Shown here in pieces: positions 26,979-36,170 of a stretch of DNA of 64,000 nucleotides. Numbering within the stretch: the stretch's first letter is position 1; every line of letters starts with the position of its first letter. Below the pieces are notes generated by a model, which saw only the letters and a list, made by a program, of their open reading frames with translations, was not told the origin of the DNA and searched no databases. Source of the DNA: CBDCUI01 sp965223115. Lineage in GTDB: Bacteria; Pseudomonadota; Gammaproteobacteria; UBA4575. The translations under genes and the position numbers were made by a program. Location: the NCBI GenBank assembly GCA_965223115.1, contig OZ244982.1, positions 558,001 to 622,000 on the forward strand, written 5' to 3'.

Positions 26979-28490
26979 ATGTTAGCTTCATTACCTTTGT
27001 TGAGTATTTTAATTTGGCTGCCGATCATTGGTGGCTTGTTAGTGCTTGCGGCTAAAAAAATATCAACAGGTACAGTTCGCTGGTTGTCATTGCTTGTTGC
27101 AATTGTTGCATTTGTTATAAGTATTATATTGTTGAGGGGTTTTGACAGCAGCATTTATGAAATGCAATTTTACGAAAGCGTACCATGGATTCAAACGTTT
27201 AATATTCATTATGCTTTAGGTGTAGATGGGATTTCAGTACCACTAATTCTCCTTACTACGGTAATTACAGTATTAGTAATTATTGCCGGGTGGGAAGTGT
27301 CGCAAGAGAGAATTGCAGAATACTTTGCATCGTTCTTAGTCCTGGAAGGTCTTATGATTGGTGTATTTTGTGCACTAGATGCAATTCTTTTTTATGTCTT
27401 TTTTGAAGGCATGTTGATCCCAATGTTTTTAATCATAGGTATTTGGGGAGGGCCAAGAAGGGTTTATGCAACGATTAAATTCTTTTTGTATACATTTTTT
27501 GGCTCAGTATTCTTATTAATTGCACTGATTTATTTATATCTAGAAGCTGGCTCTTTTGATATTGCTAATTTGCAGCAGTTTGCATTAACAGGTAATCAGC
27601 AGCTATTTATTTTCTTAGCATTTCTGATTGCATTTGCAGTCAAAATTCCCATGTGGCCAGTACATACTTGGTTGCCGGATGCGCATGTTGAAGCACCAAC
27701 AGGGGGTTCGGTTGTATTGGCTGCCATAATGTTAAAAGTTGGTGGTTACGGTTTTTTACGTTTCAGCATTCCCATCACACCGTATGCAAGTAGTCAATTG
27801 GCTTACATCATTATCGCCATATCGCTAATTGCTGTTGTGTATATAGGCTTTGTAGCATTAGCGCAACGTGATATGAAAAAATTAATTGCTTATTCTTCTA
27901 TTGCGCATATGGGTTTTGTGACACTAGGCTTTTTTGTAATTTTTTCACTATTCTCAAAAAGTCATTCGCATGCCGTCTTGGCTATGCAGGGGGGGATGGT
28001 GCAAATGATTTCACATGGTTTTATTTCTGGCGCCATGTTTTTATGTGTCGGTGTGCTCTACGATCGTATGCATAGTCGACAAATTGCGGATTATGGTGGT
28101 GTAGTAAATAGCATGCCTAAATTTGCAACATTTTTTGTAATTTTTGCAATGGCTAATGCAGGTTTGCCAGGCACATCCGGGTTTGTTGGGGAGTTTATGG
28201 TGATTTTGGCAAGTTTTAATGCCAACGTGTGGTATGCCACCCTTGCTGCATTGACATTAATTCTAGGTGCAGCTTATACACTTTGGATGATAAAACGGGT
28301 GGTTTTTGGCGCGGTGGGTAATGATCAAGTCGCTGAGTTAAATGATTTAAATGCCAGAGAATTTATATGCTTATTTGTATTAACGCTTCTTGTATTGTGG
28401 ATAGGGATTTGGCCTGCGCCACTAATAGAAATAATGGATGTATCGGTAACGCATTTGCTACAACAAGCACAACTAACAAATCTTAGATAA
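26979..28490 (+). CDS. nuoM: NADH-quinone oxidoreductase subunit M
   Basis: Antiporter-like proton pump subunit, 503 residues, about 14 helices. Diagnostic stretches are YVFFEGMLIPMFLIIGIWGG with the pumping Glu, FAVKIPMWPVHTWLPDAHVEAPT with Lys, and DMKKLIAYSSIAHMGFV. Nine bp after nuoL. Confidence 0.97.
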   Translation: MLASLPLLSILIWLPIIGGLLVLAAKKISTGTVRWLSLLVAIVAFVISIILLRGFDSSIYEMQFYESVPWIQTFNIHYALGVDGISVPLILLTTVITVLVIIAGWEVSQERIAEYFASFLVLEGLMIGVFCALDAILFYVFFEGMLIPMFLIIGIWGGPRRVYATIKFFLYTFFGSVFLLIALIYLYLEAGSFDIANLQQFALTGNQQLFIFLAFLIAFAVKIPMWPVHTWLPDAHVEAPTGGSVVLAAIMLKVGGYGFLRFSIPITPYASSQLAYIIIAISLIAVVYIGFVALAQRDMKKLIAYSSIAHMGFVTLGFFVIFSLFSKSHSHAVLAMQGGMVQMISHGFISGAMFLCVGVLYDRMHSRQIADYGGVVNSMPKFATFFVIFAMANAGLPGTSGFVGEFMVILASFNANVWYATLAALTLILGAAYTLWMIKRVVFGAVGNDQVAELNDLNAREFICLFVLTLLVLWIGIWPAPLIEIMDVSVTHLLQQAQLTNLR

Positions 28491-28495
28491 CAAAT

Positions 28496-29932
28496 ATGGA
28501 AAGTTTAATTGCAGATCTAATAGTGATAATGCCAGAAATTGTGTTGCTTGCAGCAATATCATTTGTGTTATTACTTAGTTTGTTTGCAGGCCGTGCAAGT
28601 GAAGTGGTTGCCTATTGGCTAAGCTTAGCTGCACTTGGTGTAACTTTTTTTGTTACTTATTTTTATTCTCATCAGTCAGAATCATTTGCATTTTCTGGTA
28701 TGTATACCAATGATGAATTAGCTAGAGCAATTAAGTTATTTGTGTGCTTGGCAGTCGCTGTAGTATTTATTTATGCGCGACCTTATTTGGTGCAGCGTGG
28801 TCATGCAAAAGCTGAGTTTTATATTCTTGGCTTGTTTGCAACGCTTGGTATATTAATTATGGCATCTGCACATAATTTCATACTTATCTATCTTGGTTTG
28901 GAATTGCTCTCATTATGTTTGTATGCACTTGTCGCATATGTAAGAGATTCTAATGACGCATCTGAAGCGGCAATTAAATATTTTGTGTTAGGGGCCATAG
29001 CTTCTGGTTTGCTTTTATATGGTATATCAATATTGTATGGCGTATCTGGAACGTTGGATTTTACAGAATTAAGTCTTTTCCTAGAAAACCTGGAAGAAAT
29101 TAATCTACCGTTAATATTTGCACTAACTTTTATTGTGGTGGGAGTAGCGTTCAAGTTTGGAGCAATACCTTTCCATATGTGGGTTCCCGATGTTTATCAA
29201 GGTGCCCCTACTGCGATTACTCTTTTCATTGCAACAGCACCGAAATTAGCCGCATTTGTGATGGCTTTTCGTTTGTTGAGTGATGGTTTGCAAGAATTGC
29301 TTAGTGACTGGCAAGACATGTTGATAATTTTGGCATCATTGTCTCTAATTTTTGGCAATATTATTGCAATTGCGCAAAGTAATATTAAGCGCATGCTTGC
29401 TTACTCTACTATTTCACATATTGGTTTTATACTTTTAGGATTTTTGTCAGGCGAACATATCGGTTATGCGGCAGCACTTTTCTATACTGTAATTTATGTT
29501 CTTATGGCTGCTGGTGCATTTGGTGTTTTAATACTACTTAGTAGCCAAAATAAAGAAGTTGAAGAACTTGCTGACTTGAAAGGTTTGAGCAGAACGAACC
29601 CATGGTTTGCACTACTAATGCTTTTGCTGATGTTTTCTATGGCTGGTGTCCCATTGACGGTAGGGTTTTATGCAAAGCTATACGTGCTACAAAGTTTAAT
29701 TTATTCAGGTATGTTGTGGCTTGCGATATTGGCAATTGTTATGTCTATTGTTGGGGCATTTTATTATTTGCGTGTCGTTAAATATATGTATTTTGATGAT
29801 GTACAAGAGCAACTCGATACACAGTATCCCATGCTTGCAAAGATGGTGTTGTCAGCAAATGGTTTACTTGTCGTTGCATTGTTTATTTTTCCAAATACCT
29901 TATTGCAATACTGTGTTCAGGTATTAAGCTGA
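28496..29932 (+). CDS. nuoN: NADH-quinone oxidoreductase subunit N
   Basis: Third antiporter-like pump subunit, 478 residues. YLGLELLSLCLYALVAY carries the conserved Glu, FKFGAIPFHMWVPDVYQGAPT the Lys, and NIKRMLAYSTISHIGF the later helix. Last of the 14 nuo genes; the initiator tRNA begins 54 bp downstream, as in many gammaproteobacteria. Confidence 0.97.
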   Translation: MESLIADLIVIMPEIVLLAAISFVLLLSLFAGRASEVVAYWLSLAALGVTFFVTYFYSHQSESFAFSGMYTNDELARAIKLFVCLAVAVVFIYARPYLVQRGHAKAEFYILGLFATLGILIMASAHNFILIYLGLELLSLCLYALVAYVRDSNDASEAAIKYFVLGAIASGLLLYGISILYGVSGTLDFTELSLFLENLEEINLPLIFALTFIVVGVAFKFGAIPFHMWVPDVYQGAPTAITLFIATAPKLAAFVMAFRLLSDGLQELLSDWQDMLIILASLSLIFGNIIAIAQSNIKRMLAYSTISHIGFILLGFLSGEHIGYAAALFYTVIYVLMAAGAFGVLILLSSQNKEVEELADLKGLSRTNPWFALLMLLLMFSMAGVPLTVGFYAKLYVLQSLIYSGMLWLAILAIVMSIVGAFYYLRVVKYMYFDDVQEQLDTQYPMLAKMVLSANGLLVVALFIFPNTLLQYCVQVLS

Positions 29933-29986
29933 ATTTAACTTACTTGAAATGCCTTGAGTGAGTGAGTACACTCACCCGCTTCCTGG

Positions 29987-30063
29987 TGCGGGGTGGAGCA
30001 GTCTGGCAGCTCGTCGGGCTCATAACCCGAAGGTCGCAGGTTCAAATCCTGCCCCCGCTACCA
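29987..30063 (+). tRNA. metY: Initiator tRNA-fMet(CAT)
   Basis: Cloverleaf with anticodon CAT at 30021-30023. Initiator hallmarks: three G-C pairs next to the anticodon loop (TCGGG/CCCGA) and an unpaired first acceptor position (T1 opposite T72; the remaining pairs are GCGGGG/CCCCGC). CCA is encoded (30061-30063). A 14-bp inverted repeat (GTGAGT-AC-ACTCAC, 29962-29975) lies just upstream. The position before rimP-nusA-infB matches the metY locus. Confidence 0.96.
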
Positions 30064-30395
30064 AATAATCCCACCATCGAACCAATGATTTCTGAATGAA
30101 GTATGCTTATTTTTGTAGTTGTAAGCAGGATATTTAGATTTAGGCTTTAAAGTTAATAAGCCGCTATAATAATGATTACTTTAATGGTTAATTATTAAGC
30201 GGGTCTTAGGTATATTGAGTTTTTAGGTAAAATATACATATGTCTATGTTTTGAGATATTTATAGATTAACCCGGGTAATCCTATAAGGTTCATTAGACT
30301 GCTATAAAAAAAAGCCTGATTGAGGTACTAAGCTAGAAACGAGATATCAGAATTCTGTACAATAGCTGTATAAACCTGTAAAAATGTTAGACATA
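30064..30395. other. Gene-free leader between tRNA-fMet and the hemoglobin gene
   Basis: A+T-rich with stops in all frames I followed. No convincing terminator directly follows the tRNA. A TACAAT element (30358-30363) could be a -10 box for the hemoglobin gene but has no good -35 partner. Nothing else is recognised. Confidence 0.4.
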
Positions 30396-30413
30396 TTACA
30401 TTTCATAATGTAA
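30396..30413. promoter_or_regulatory. Candidate operator before the truncated hemoglobin gene
   Basis: Inverted repeat TTACAT-6 nt-ATGTAA, ending 31 bp before the ATG and 32 nt downstream of the TACAAT element. Its size and A/T-rich dyad recall sites for NO- or iron-responsive repressors (NsrR-type), which often control such hemoglobins, but the match is only in general shape. Confidence 0.3.
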
Positions 30414-30444
30414 GAAATTTTTATAATAATGAGGAGATTTAGAA

Positions 30445-30807
30445 ATGAGTGAAGCCAGTTTATATGACCGCCTTGGTGGAGGCGATAAAATCAGACAAAT
30501 TGTTACTGACGTATGGGCAAACCACATAAGTAACCCAAAAATCAAGCAACGCTATATAGATAGTGATGGTGAAAAAGTAAAACAAATCGTGTGGGAATTT
30601 TTCTGCTCCGGAATTGGCGGACCTCAGGAATATACGGGCTTAGATATGTTGGCGGCACATAGGGGTATGAATATTAATGACGAAGAATTTGTTGCTGTCT
30701 GTGACGATGTGCTGGACGCATTAGATAAGAATAGCGTGGATCAGAAGGAAAAAGATGAAGTACTTTGTATTTTGTATTCAATGAAAAATGAAATTGTAGG
30801 TGTCTAG
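30445..30807 (+). CDS. Group 1-like truncated hemoglobin
   Basis: A 120-residue 2-over-2 globin, probably handling O2 or NO. It starts MSEASLYDRLGGGDKIRQIV, the typical truncated-globin N-terminus. Proximal heme His is in DMLAAHRGMNI (about residue 72). At the B10 position, usually Tyr in group 1 (FY in the B helix), the aligned sequence reads VW, so a distal Trp is possible and ligand chemistry may differ. GAGGAG ribosome-binding site at 30431-30436. Monocistronic: a strong terminator follows. Confidence 0.9.
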   Translation: MSEASLYDRLGGGDKIRQIVTDVWANHISNPKIKQRYIDSDGEKVKQIVWEFFCSGIGGPQEYTGLDMLAAHRGMNINDEEFVAVCDDVLDALDKNSVDQKEKDEVLCILYSMKNEIVGV

Positions 30808-30839
30808 CCTAAATATCAAGATTTAAACAAAACTTAAGT

Positions 30840-30874
30840 AGCCCGATTGTTTCTAATTACAATCGGGCTTTTTT
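30840..30874 (+). terminator. Intrinsic terminator after the hemoglobin gene
   Basis: Perfect 11-bp stem (AGCCCGATTGT, 30840-30850, with ACAATCGGGCT, 30859-30869), 8-nt loop and a T-run at 30869-30874. Confidence 0.92.
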
Positions 30875-30985
30875 ATTTGTCATTTTGTTTGATTCCAAAC
30901 ATTCTCCACATCTTTCTCTAGATGGTTTTGTCCATTAATTTCACCCATTAAGTATGTGTAAAGCGGCTAAGTAAGGAGAGATTAC

Positions 30986-31014
30986 TTGATGATTGCTTAG
31001 TTTTTACCTATAAT
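30986..31014 (+). promoter_or_regulatory. Candidate sigma-70 promoter upstream of the rimP operon
   Basis: TTGATG at 30986-30991, a 17-bp spacer and a perfect TATAAT at 31009-31014. Transcription would begin near 31021. It is the best-looking promoter between the hemoglobin terminator and rimP. Confidence 0.6.
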
Positions 31015-31020
31015 ATTTCT

Positions 31021-31086
31021 TTGTAGTTGTTAGATAAGTCATTGTTTAGTCAATGATTCGAAGGGCCCCAAGAGGGCCTTTTTTAT
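31021..31086 (+). ncRNA. Candidate short RNA or terminated leader ahead of rimP
   Basis: About 65 nt between the predicted start near 31021 and the T-run of the next terminator. It contains a hairpin TCATTG-6 nt-CAATGA (31039-31056) followed at once by the terminator hairpin. It may be an independent small RNA or the attenuated 5' leader of rimP-nusA-infB. No reading frame of note inside. Confidence 0.4.
31061..31084 (+). terminator. Terminator-like hairpin in the rimP leader
   Basis: AAGGGCC(C) near 31061 pairs with GGGCCTT near 31074-31080 with one bulged G, then a run of T to 31084. Followed by no gene for 125 bp, so it either ends a short RNA or attenuates the rimP operon. Confidence 0.65.
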
Positions 31087-31174
31087 TGTCACTAGCTGTG
31101 TAGGCTCATATTGCTCAAGTGATGAGATGCGGTAAAGCTAGTATTTGGCAAATACATATGGAAATGAATTAAAT

Positions 31175-31203
31175 AAAAATGGGCTTATAAGCCCATTTTT
31201 TTA
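31175..31203 (+). terminator. Second terminator-like hairpin abutting the rimP start
   Basis: AAAAATGGGCTT-AT-AAGCCCATTTTT forms a long stem with a T-rich 3' side, ending about 8 nt before the rimP ATG. A hairpin so close would occupy the ribosome-binding region, and no Shine-Dalgarno is visible. Fits an attenuator or antiterminator-controlled leader (NusA autoregulation is known for this operon in E. coli). Confidence 0.7.
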
Positions 31204-31211
31204 TTGTACTA

Positions 31212-31688
31212 ATGAATTTATATAGAGACCCATTTGGCATTGTGCCGATTGTTGAGCCAGTCATAGTAGGTATGGGTTATGACTTTTGGGGTCTTGAATG
31301 TCAATCTGGTGTAAAAATGGCACATGTTCGGATTTACATCGATCGGCAAGAAGGGGTGAATTTAGATGATTGCTCACGGGTGAGTCAGCAGCTTAGCGCT
31401 GTTTTAGATGTAGAAGATCCAATACAAGTGCCTTATACACTGGAGATCTCATCACCTGGTATTAATCGACCATTGTTTAGTGCAGAGCAGTTGAAATGCG
31501 CAGTGGGTAGTAAAGTAAAAGTTAAAACACTTTGGGCTATTGATGAACGCAGGAATTTTACTGGTACGTTAGAGGAAGTAGGGAACGAAAGTATAAAAAT
31601 CATAAGTGAAGATGCTAATGATCTTTCTATTCCTTTAAATGCGATTAAAAGTGCCAAATTGAATTTAGATATTAAATTTAATGATTGA
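31212..31688 (+). CDS. rimP: Ribosome maturation factor RimP
   Basis: Needed for 30S subunit maturation. 158 residues. Family motifs: VEPVIVGMGYDFWGLECQ, VRIYIDRQEGVNLDDCSRVSQQLSAVLD region and LEISSPGINRPL. First gene of rimP-nusA-infB-rbfA-truB. The ATG at 31212 directly follows a hairpin and lacks a clear Shine-Dalgarno. Confidence 0.95.
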   Translation: MNLYRDPFGIVPIVEPVIVGMGYDFWGLECQSGVKMAHVRIYIDRQEGVNLDDCSRVSQQLSAVLDVEDPIQVPYTLEISSPGINRPLFSAEQLKCAVGSKVKVKTLWAIDERRNFTGTLEEVGNESIKIISEDANDLSIPLNAIKSAKLNLDIKFND

Positions 31689-31706
31689 AATATTGAGCTA
31701 GTAAGT

Positions 31707-33212
31707 ATGAACAAAGAAATTTTGTTAGTTGTTGATGCAGTGTCAAATGAAAAAGGTGTCGATAAAGAAGTCATCTTTGGAGCAATTGAAGCTGCACTTG
31801 CGACTGCGACAAGAAAAAAACATGGTTTAGAAATGGATGTGCGTGTAGCAATTGATCGTGAGTCTGGCGATTATGATTCCTTTCGACGCTGGTTGGTAGT
31901 GGATGATGAAGATCCTGAGTTTGAGTCACCTGAAAGACAAATTTTGTATAGCTATGCTGTACAAGATCATCCTAATATCAAAGTCGGCGAATACATAGAG
32001 CAGCCAGTCGAATCTGTTGCTTTTGGTCGTATATCAGCACATACAGCCAAACAAGTGATCGTTCAAAAAGTACGTGAAGCCGAGCGTTCACAAGTTGTGG
32101 ATGCATTCAGAGATCGTGTAGGTGAGCTTGTTATGGGTGTGGTCAAACGTAATGACCATTCTGGAACTTATATTGACCTGGGGGGTAATGCAGAAGGCTT
32201 TATTCCTAGAGACCATATGATCGCTAGAGAAGCAATGCGTCCTGGTGATCGTGTTAGAGCTTATTTGCAAGAAGTACGCGAAGAAACGCGTGGACCACAG
32301 CTATTTTTAACGCGTACAGCTCCCGAATTTTTGCTTGAGTTATTTAAGCTTGAGGTACCGGAAGTAGGGCAAGGATTGATTGAAGTGCTGTCAGCAGCAA
32401 GAGATCCTGGGCTGCGTGCAAAAATTGCTGTGAAATCCAATGACCCAAGGTTAGATCCTGTTGGTGCTTGTGTAGGTATGCGTGGTTCGCGTGTGCAGTC
32501 TGTTTCAAATGAACTCGCTGGCGAACGTATCGATATTATTCTCTGGGATGAGAACCCTGCACAGTTTGTTATCAATGCAATGTCACCTGCAGCGGTTACA
32601 TCAATTGTTGTAGATGAAGATAAGAAAAGCATGGATATTGCTGTTGATGAAGAGAAGCTGTCACAAGCGATTGGTAGAGGTGGACAAAATGTAAAATTAG
32701 CTTGTCAGCTTACTGGCTGGGAATTAAATGTCATGACAGAAGGCCAAGCAGAAGAGAAAAGTGAAGTGGAAACTCGACAAATTGTTGAAATGTTTATGTC
32801 ACAACTGGATGTGGATGAAGAGGTTGCTGTCATTTTGGCACAAGAAGGTTTTTCAAGTGTTGAAGAAATCGCTTATGTACCACCAAAAGAATTAGTTGAA
32901 GTAGAAGAGTTCGATGAGGAAATTGTCGAAGAGTTACGCACACGAGCTCGTGATGTTCTGCTTACATCAGCAATTGCAGTGGAAGAGAAATTTGCCGATG
33001 CAGAGCCCTCTGCAGATTTATTGAACATGGATGGTATGGACAAAGATCTGGCCTTTGAACTTGCCTGTCGAGGTATTTCGACTATGGAAGATTTGGCAGA
33101 GCAAGCTGTAGATGATTTGTTAGATATAGAAGGGCTTGATGCCGAGCGGGCGGGATCATTGATAATGCTTGCACGAGCGCCATGGTTTGAAAATGAAGGT
33201 GCATCAAGTTAG
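31707..33212 (+). CDS. nusA: Transcription termination/antitermination factor NusA
   Basis: RNA polymerase-associated factor acting in pausing, termination and rRNA antitermination. 501 residues. N-terminal RNAP-binding domain (MNKEILLVVDAVSNEKGV), S1 domain (GELVMGVVKRNDHSGTYIDLG), two KH domains (GACVGMRGSRVQSVSNELAGE and SQAIGRGGQNVKLA) and two C-terminal acidic helix-hairpin-helix repeats, as in gammaproteobacterial NusA. Eighteen bp after rimP. Confidence 0.97.
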   Translation: MNKEILLVVDAVSNEKGVDKEVIFGAIEAALATATRKKHGLEMDVRVAIDRESGDYDSFRRWLVVDDEDPEFESPERQILYSYAVQDHPNIKVGEYIEQPVESVAFGRISAHTAKQVIVQKVREAERSQVVDAFRDRVGELVMGVVKRNDHSGTYIDLGGNAEGFIPRDHMIAREAMRPGDRVRAYLQEVREETRGPQLFLTRTAPEFLLELFKLEVPEVGQGLIEVLSAARDPGLRAKIAVKSNDPRLDPVGACVGMRGSRVQSVSNELAGERIDIILWDENPAQFVINAMSPAAVTSIVVDEDKKSMDIAVDEEKLSQAIGRGGQNVKLACQLTGWELNVMTEGQAEEKSEVETRQIVEMFMSQLDVDEEVAVILAQEGFSSVEEIAYVPPKELVEVEEFDEEIVEELRTRARDVLLTSAIAVEEKFADAEPSADLLNMDGMDKDLAFELACRGISTMEDLAEQAVDDLLDIEGLDAERAGSLIMLARAPWFENEGASS

Positions 33213-33250
33213 TTAATTAAGACCTAACAACAATATATAGTTCATTACCT

Positions 33251-35803
33251 ATGTCTGAAGTAACTGTTAAACAATTAGCTGAAGTAGTTAAAACACCTGT
33301 TGAAAAATTGCTTGAACAGTTTTCTGAGGCTGGTTTAGATTTCAATGCCCCTGATCAGGTTGTAAGTGACGAGCAGAAAATGCAGCTACTGGATTATTTA
33401 CGTAATAATCGTAGCAAGGTGGTTGCTGCCCCTAAAGATGATGGTCGAAAAATAACTTTGCGTAGAAAAAGCACTTCTCAATTAAAAATTGGCGGTGGAC
33501 AGGGAAGAGGTAATGCAGGTAGTGGTACAGTTAATGTAGAGGTGCGACGTAAGCGCACTTATGTAAAAAGAAGTGTAGTTTTAGAAGAAGAAGCAAAGGC
33601 AGAGCAGCAGCGAATAGAAGAAGAGGCAGCTAGAGAGAAGGAAGTTGCCGAGCAATTGGAAAGAGCTGCAAAAGAAGCTGAAGCTAAAGCTAAATTAGAA
33701 GAACAAAAGCAACAGCTTGAACGAAAACAAAAAGAAGAAGAATCACAACGGATTGCTGATCAGCAGGTTGCGGTCGTTGAAGAAGAACCTTCACAAGTAA
33801 CGTCTGAACCTGGAGAACAAGCTCCGCAAGAAACAGTCACGGTAGAAGAAAAAACCGATAAAAAATCTAAACAGAAAAATAAACCTGCTCCAGAAGTTGA
33901 GAGTAATGTTTCAGATACTGTTATTAAAAGACGTGAGCTACATGTTGCAAGTGATAAGCGAGGTAAGCGCAAAGCTAAGCCTAAGCAACGTAGACCAGGA
34001 AAAGTTGTTCCAAGTGAAAAACATCAGTTTGAGAAGCCTACCGAACCCATTAAGCGAGAAATTTTAGTACCCGACAGTATTTCAGTGTCTGATCTTGCAC
34101 AAAAGATGGCAATTAAAGCTGCCGAAGTTATTGGTGTAATGATGAAGATGGGAGTAATGGCCACTATTAATCAAGTTATAGATCAAGATACCGCGATTTT
34201 AGTTGTAGAAGAGTTAGGTCATGAAGCAAAACCTATGCAAGCCGCAGATATTGAAGCTGATGTGTTGCAAGTTGAGTACGATGAAACCGAAGCAAAGACT
34301 CGTAATCCAGTAGTAACTGTTATGGGCCATGTTGATCATGGTAAGACATCTTTGCTTGACTATATTCGCCGTACTAAAGTTGCATCCGGTGAAGCAGGGG
34401 GAATTACACAACATATTGGTGCGTACAGCGTTAATACTGACAAAGGAACTATTACATTTTTAGATACACCAGGGCACGCTGCATTTACTGCCATGCGCGC
34501 AAGGGGCGCTGAAGTTACAGATATTGTTATTCTGGTTGTGGCAGCAGACGATGGTGTTATGCCACAGACAATCGAGGCAATAGAACATGCTCGTGCTGCC
34601 AATGTGCCGTTGATTGTAGCGGTAAACAAAATAGATCGGGAAGAGGCTGATCCCGACCGAGTTCGAAATGAGCTTGCCACACATGAAGTGATTCCTGAGG
34701 ACTGGGGGGGAGACAATATTTTTATAAATGTATCAGCCGTTACAGGTGAAGGGGTTGATGCTTTATTAGAAGCTATTTCTTTACAGGCTGAAATTCTAGA
34801 ACTAAAAGCTGTAGATCATGGTCCAGCTACAGGTATCGTAATTGAATCTTCTCTTGATAAAGGTCGCGGTCCAGTGGCTACTGTACTTGTTCAACAAGGC
34901 TTGTTATCGAAAGGCGATATGCTTTTAACTGGTGAAGAATTTGGTCGTGTACGAGCTATGTTTAATGAGAATGGCCAGGAAATTGAATTTGCCGGACCTT
35001 CAACACCTGTAGTTGTTCTTGGTCTATCAGGCACATCAAATGCAGGAGATGAGGCCATAGTAGCTACCGATGAGCGCAAGGTGCGTGAAATTGTTAATTT
35101 ACGTAAGAGCAAGTCCAGAGACACACGTTTTGCAGCACAACAAGCCTCTAAGTTAGAAAATATATTTAATGAAATTGGTGAAGGTGCAGCTGCTTCGATT
35201 AATGTGCTGATTAAAGCAGACGTACAGGGTAGTGCAGAAGCTTTGCGAGATTCATTAGAAAAACTTTCCACAGACGAGGTTAAAGTAAAAATTGTAATGT
35301 CTAGTGTTGGCGGAATTAATGAATCGGATATTAATTTAGCCGAAGCATCGAAAGCTATTGTTATTGGTTTTAATGTGCGTGCAGATAGCGCAGCAAAACG
35401 TACTGCAGCTGATCTAGGTATTGATATTAGATACTACAGCATTATTTATGAAACTATTGATGATGTGAAAATGGCCATGAGCGGGCTATTGTCTCCTGAA
35501 CTACGTGAAGAGATTATTGGTTTAGCAGAAGTTAAAGACGTATTTAGATCTTCAAAGATGGGTGCGGTTGCAGGTACGCAAGTCGTAGAAGGAGTTATTC
35601 GTCGTGGCAATCCAATCCGAGTATTACGAGACAATGTTGTAGTATACGAAGGAGAGTTGGAATCATTGCGACGACATAAAGATGATGTCAATGAAGTGCG
35701 CGCTGGAACTGAATGTGGGATTGCAGTTAAGAATTACAATGATGTAAAAGTCGGTGATCAAATCGAAGTGTATGAGCGCACTGAAGTTGCCCGTTCTATA
35801 TAA
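33251..35803 (+). CDS. infB: Translation initiation factor IF-2
   Basis: GTPase that brings fMet-tRNA to the 30S subunit. 850 residues. N-terminal IF2 domain, then a long charged Glu/Lys/Ala/Gln coiled-coil-like region (about residues 100-270), then the G domain with GHVDHGKTSLLD, DTPGHAAF and NKID motifs, and domains II-IV to VYERTEVARSI. Internal in-frame starts, as used for the shorter isoforms in E. coli, were not assessed. Confidence 0.97.
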   Translation: MSEVTVKQLAEVVKTPVEKLLEQFSEAGLDFNAPDQVVSDEQKMQLLDYLRNNRSKVVAAPKDDGRKITLRRKSTSQLKIGGGQGRGNAGSGTVNVEVRRKRTYVKRSVVLEEEAKAEQQRIEEEAAREKEVAEQLERAAKEAEAKAKLEEQKQQLERKQKEEESQRIADQQVAVVEEEPSQVTSEPGEQAPQETVTVEEKTDKKSKQKNKPAPEVESNVSDTVIKRRELHVASDKRGKRKAKPKQRRPGKVVPSEKHQFEKPTEPIKREILVPDSISVSDLAQKMAIKAAEVIGVMMKMGVMATINQVIDQDTAILVVEELGHEAKPMQAADIEADVLQVEYDETEAKTRNPVVTVMGHVDHGKTSLLDYIRRTKVASGEAGGITQHIGAYSVNTDKGTITFLDTPGHAAFTAMRARGAEVTDIVILVVAADDGVMPQTIEAIEHARAANVPLIVAVNKIDREEADPDRVRNELATHEVIPEDWGGDNIFINVSAVTGEGVDALLEAISLQAEILELKAVDHGPATGIVIESSLDKGRGPVATVLVQQGLLSKGDMLLTGEEFGRVRAMFNENGQEIEFAGPSTPVVVLGLSGTSNAGDEAIVATDERKVREIVNLRKSKSRDTRFAAQQASKLENIFNEIGEGAAASINVLIKADVQGSAEALRDSLEKLSTDEVKVKIVMSSVGGINESDINLAEASKAIVIGFNVRADSAAKRTAADLGIDIRYYSIIYETIDDVKMAMSGLLSPELREEIIGLAEVKDVFRSSKMGAVAGTQVVEGVIRRGNPIRVLRDNVVVYEGELESLRRHKDDVNEVRAGTECGIAVKNYNDVKVGDQIEVYERTEVARSI

Positions 35804-35825
35804 AAGCTCTATAACATCTTATATT

Positions 35826-36167
35826 ATGCAAGATAGACCTTTACGTGTCGGAGAGCAGCTTCGACGTGAACTTACCTTATTATTACGCAATGAAGTCAAA
35901 GATCCACGTGTATCTAAAGCCATAATTTATGATGTAGTTATCACTAAAGATTTAAGTTTGGCAAGAGTCTATTTTGGACCAGCAGATATTCAACAAGATG
36001 CAACTGAAATTATGCATGGACTTGAAAGTGCAAGCGGTTTTCTAAAGACACAATTAAGTCGCAGATTGAAATTGCGTAGAATGCCTGACCTGCGCTTTGT
36101 TATTGATGATACCGAAGCTAAAGGCGATAGAATCGAGCAATTGATTCAAAAAAGTCTCAATAAGTAA
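35826..36167 (+). CDS. rbfA: Ribosome-binding factor A
   Basis: 30S maturation and cold-adaptation factor. 113 residues from the ATG at 35826 (MQDRPLRVGEQLRREL); upstream in-frame starts lie inside infB. KH-like fold signature VKDPRVSKAIIYDVVITKDLSLARVYF region, and C-terminal RRMPDLRFVIDDT. Sits 22 bp after infB and 3 bp before truB. Confidence 0.95.
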   Translation: MQDRPLRVGEQLRRELTLLLRNEVKDPRVSKAIIYDVVITKDLSLARVYFGPADIQQDATEIMHGLESASGFLKTQLSRRLKLRRMPDLRFVIDDTEAKGDRIEQLIQKSLNK

Positions 36168-36170
36168 TCA

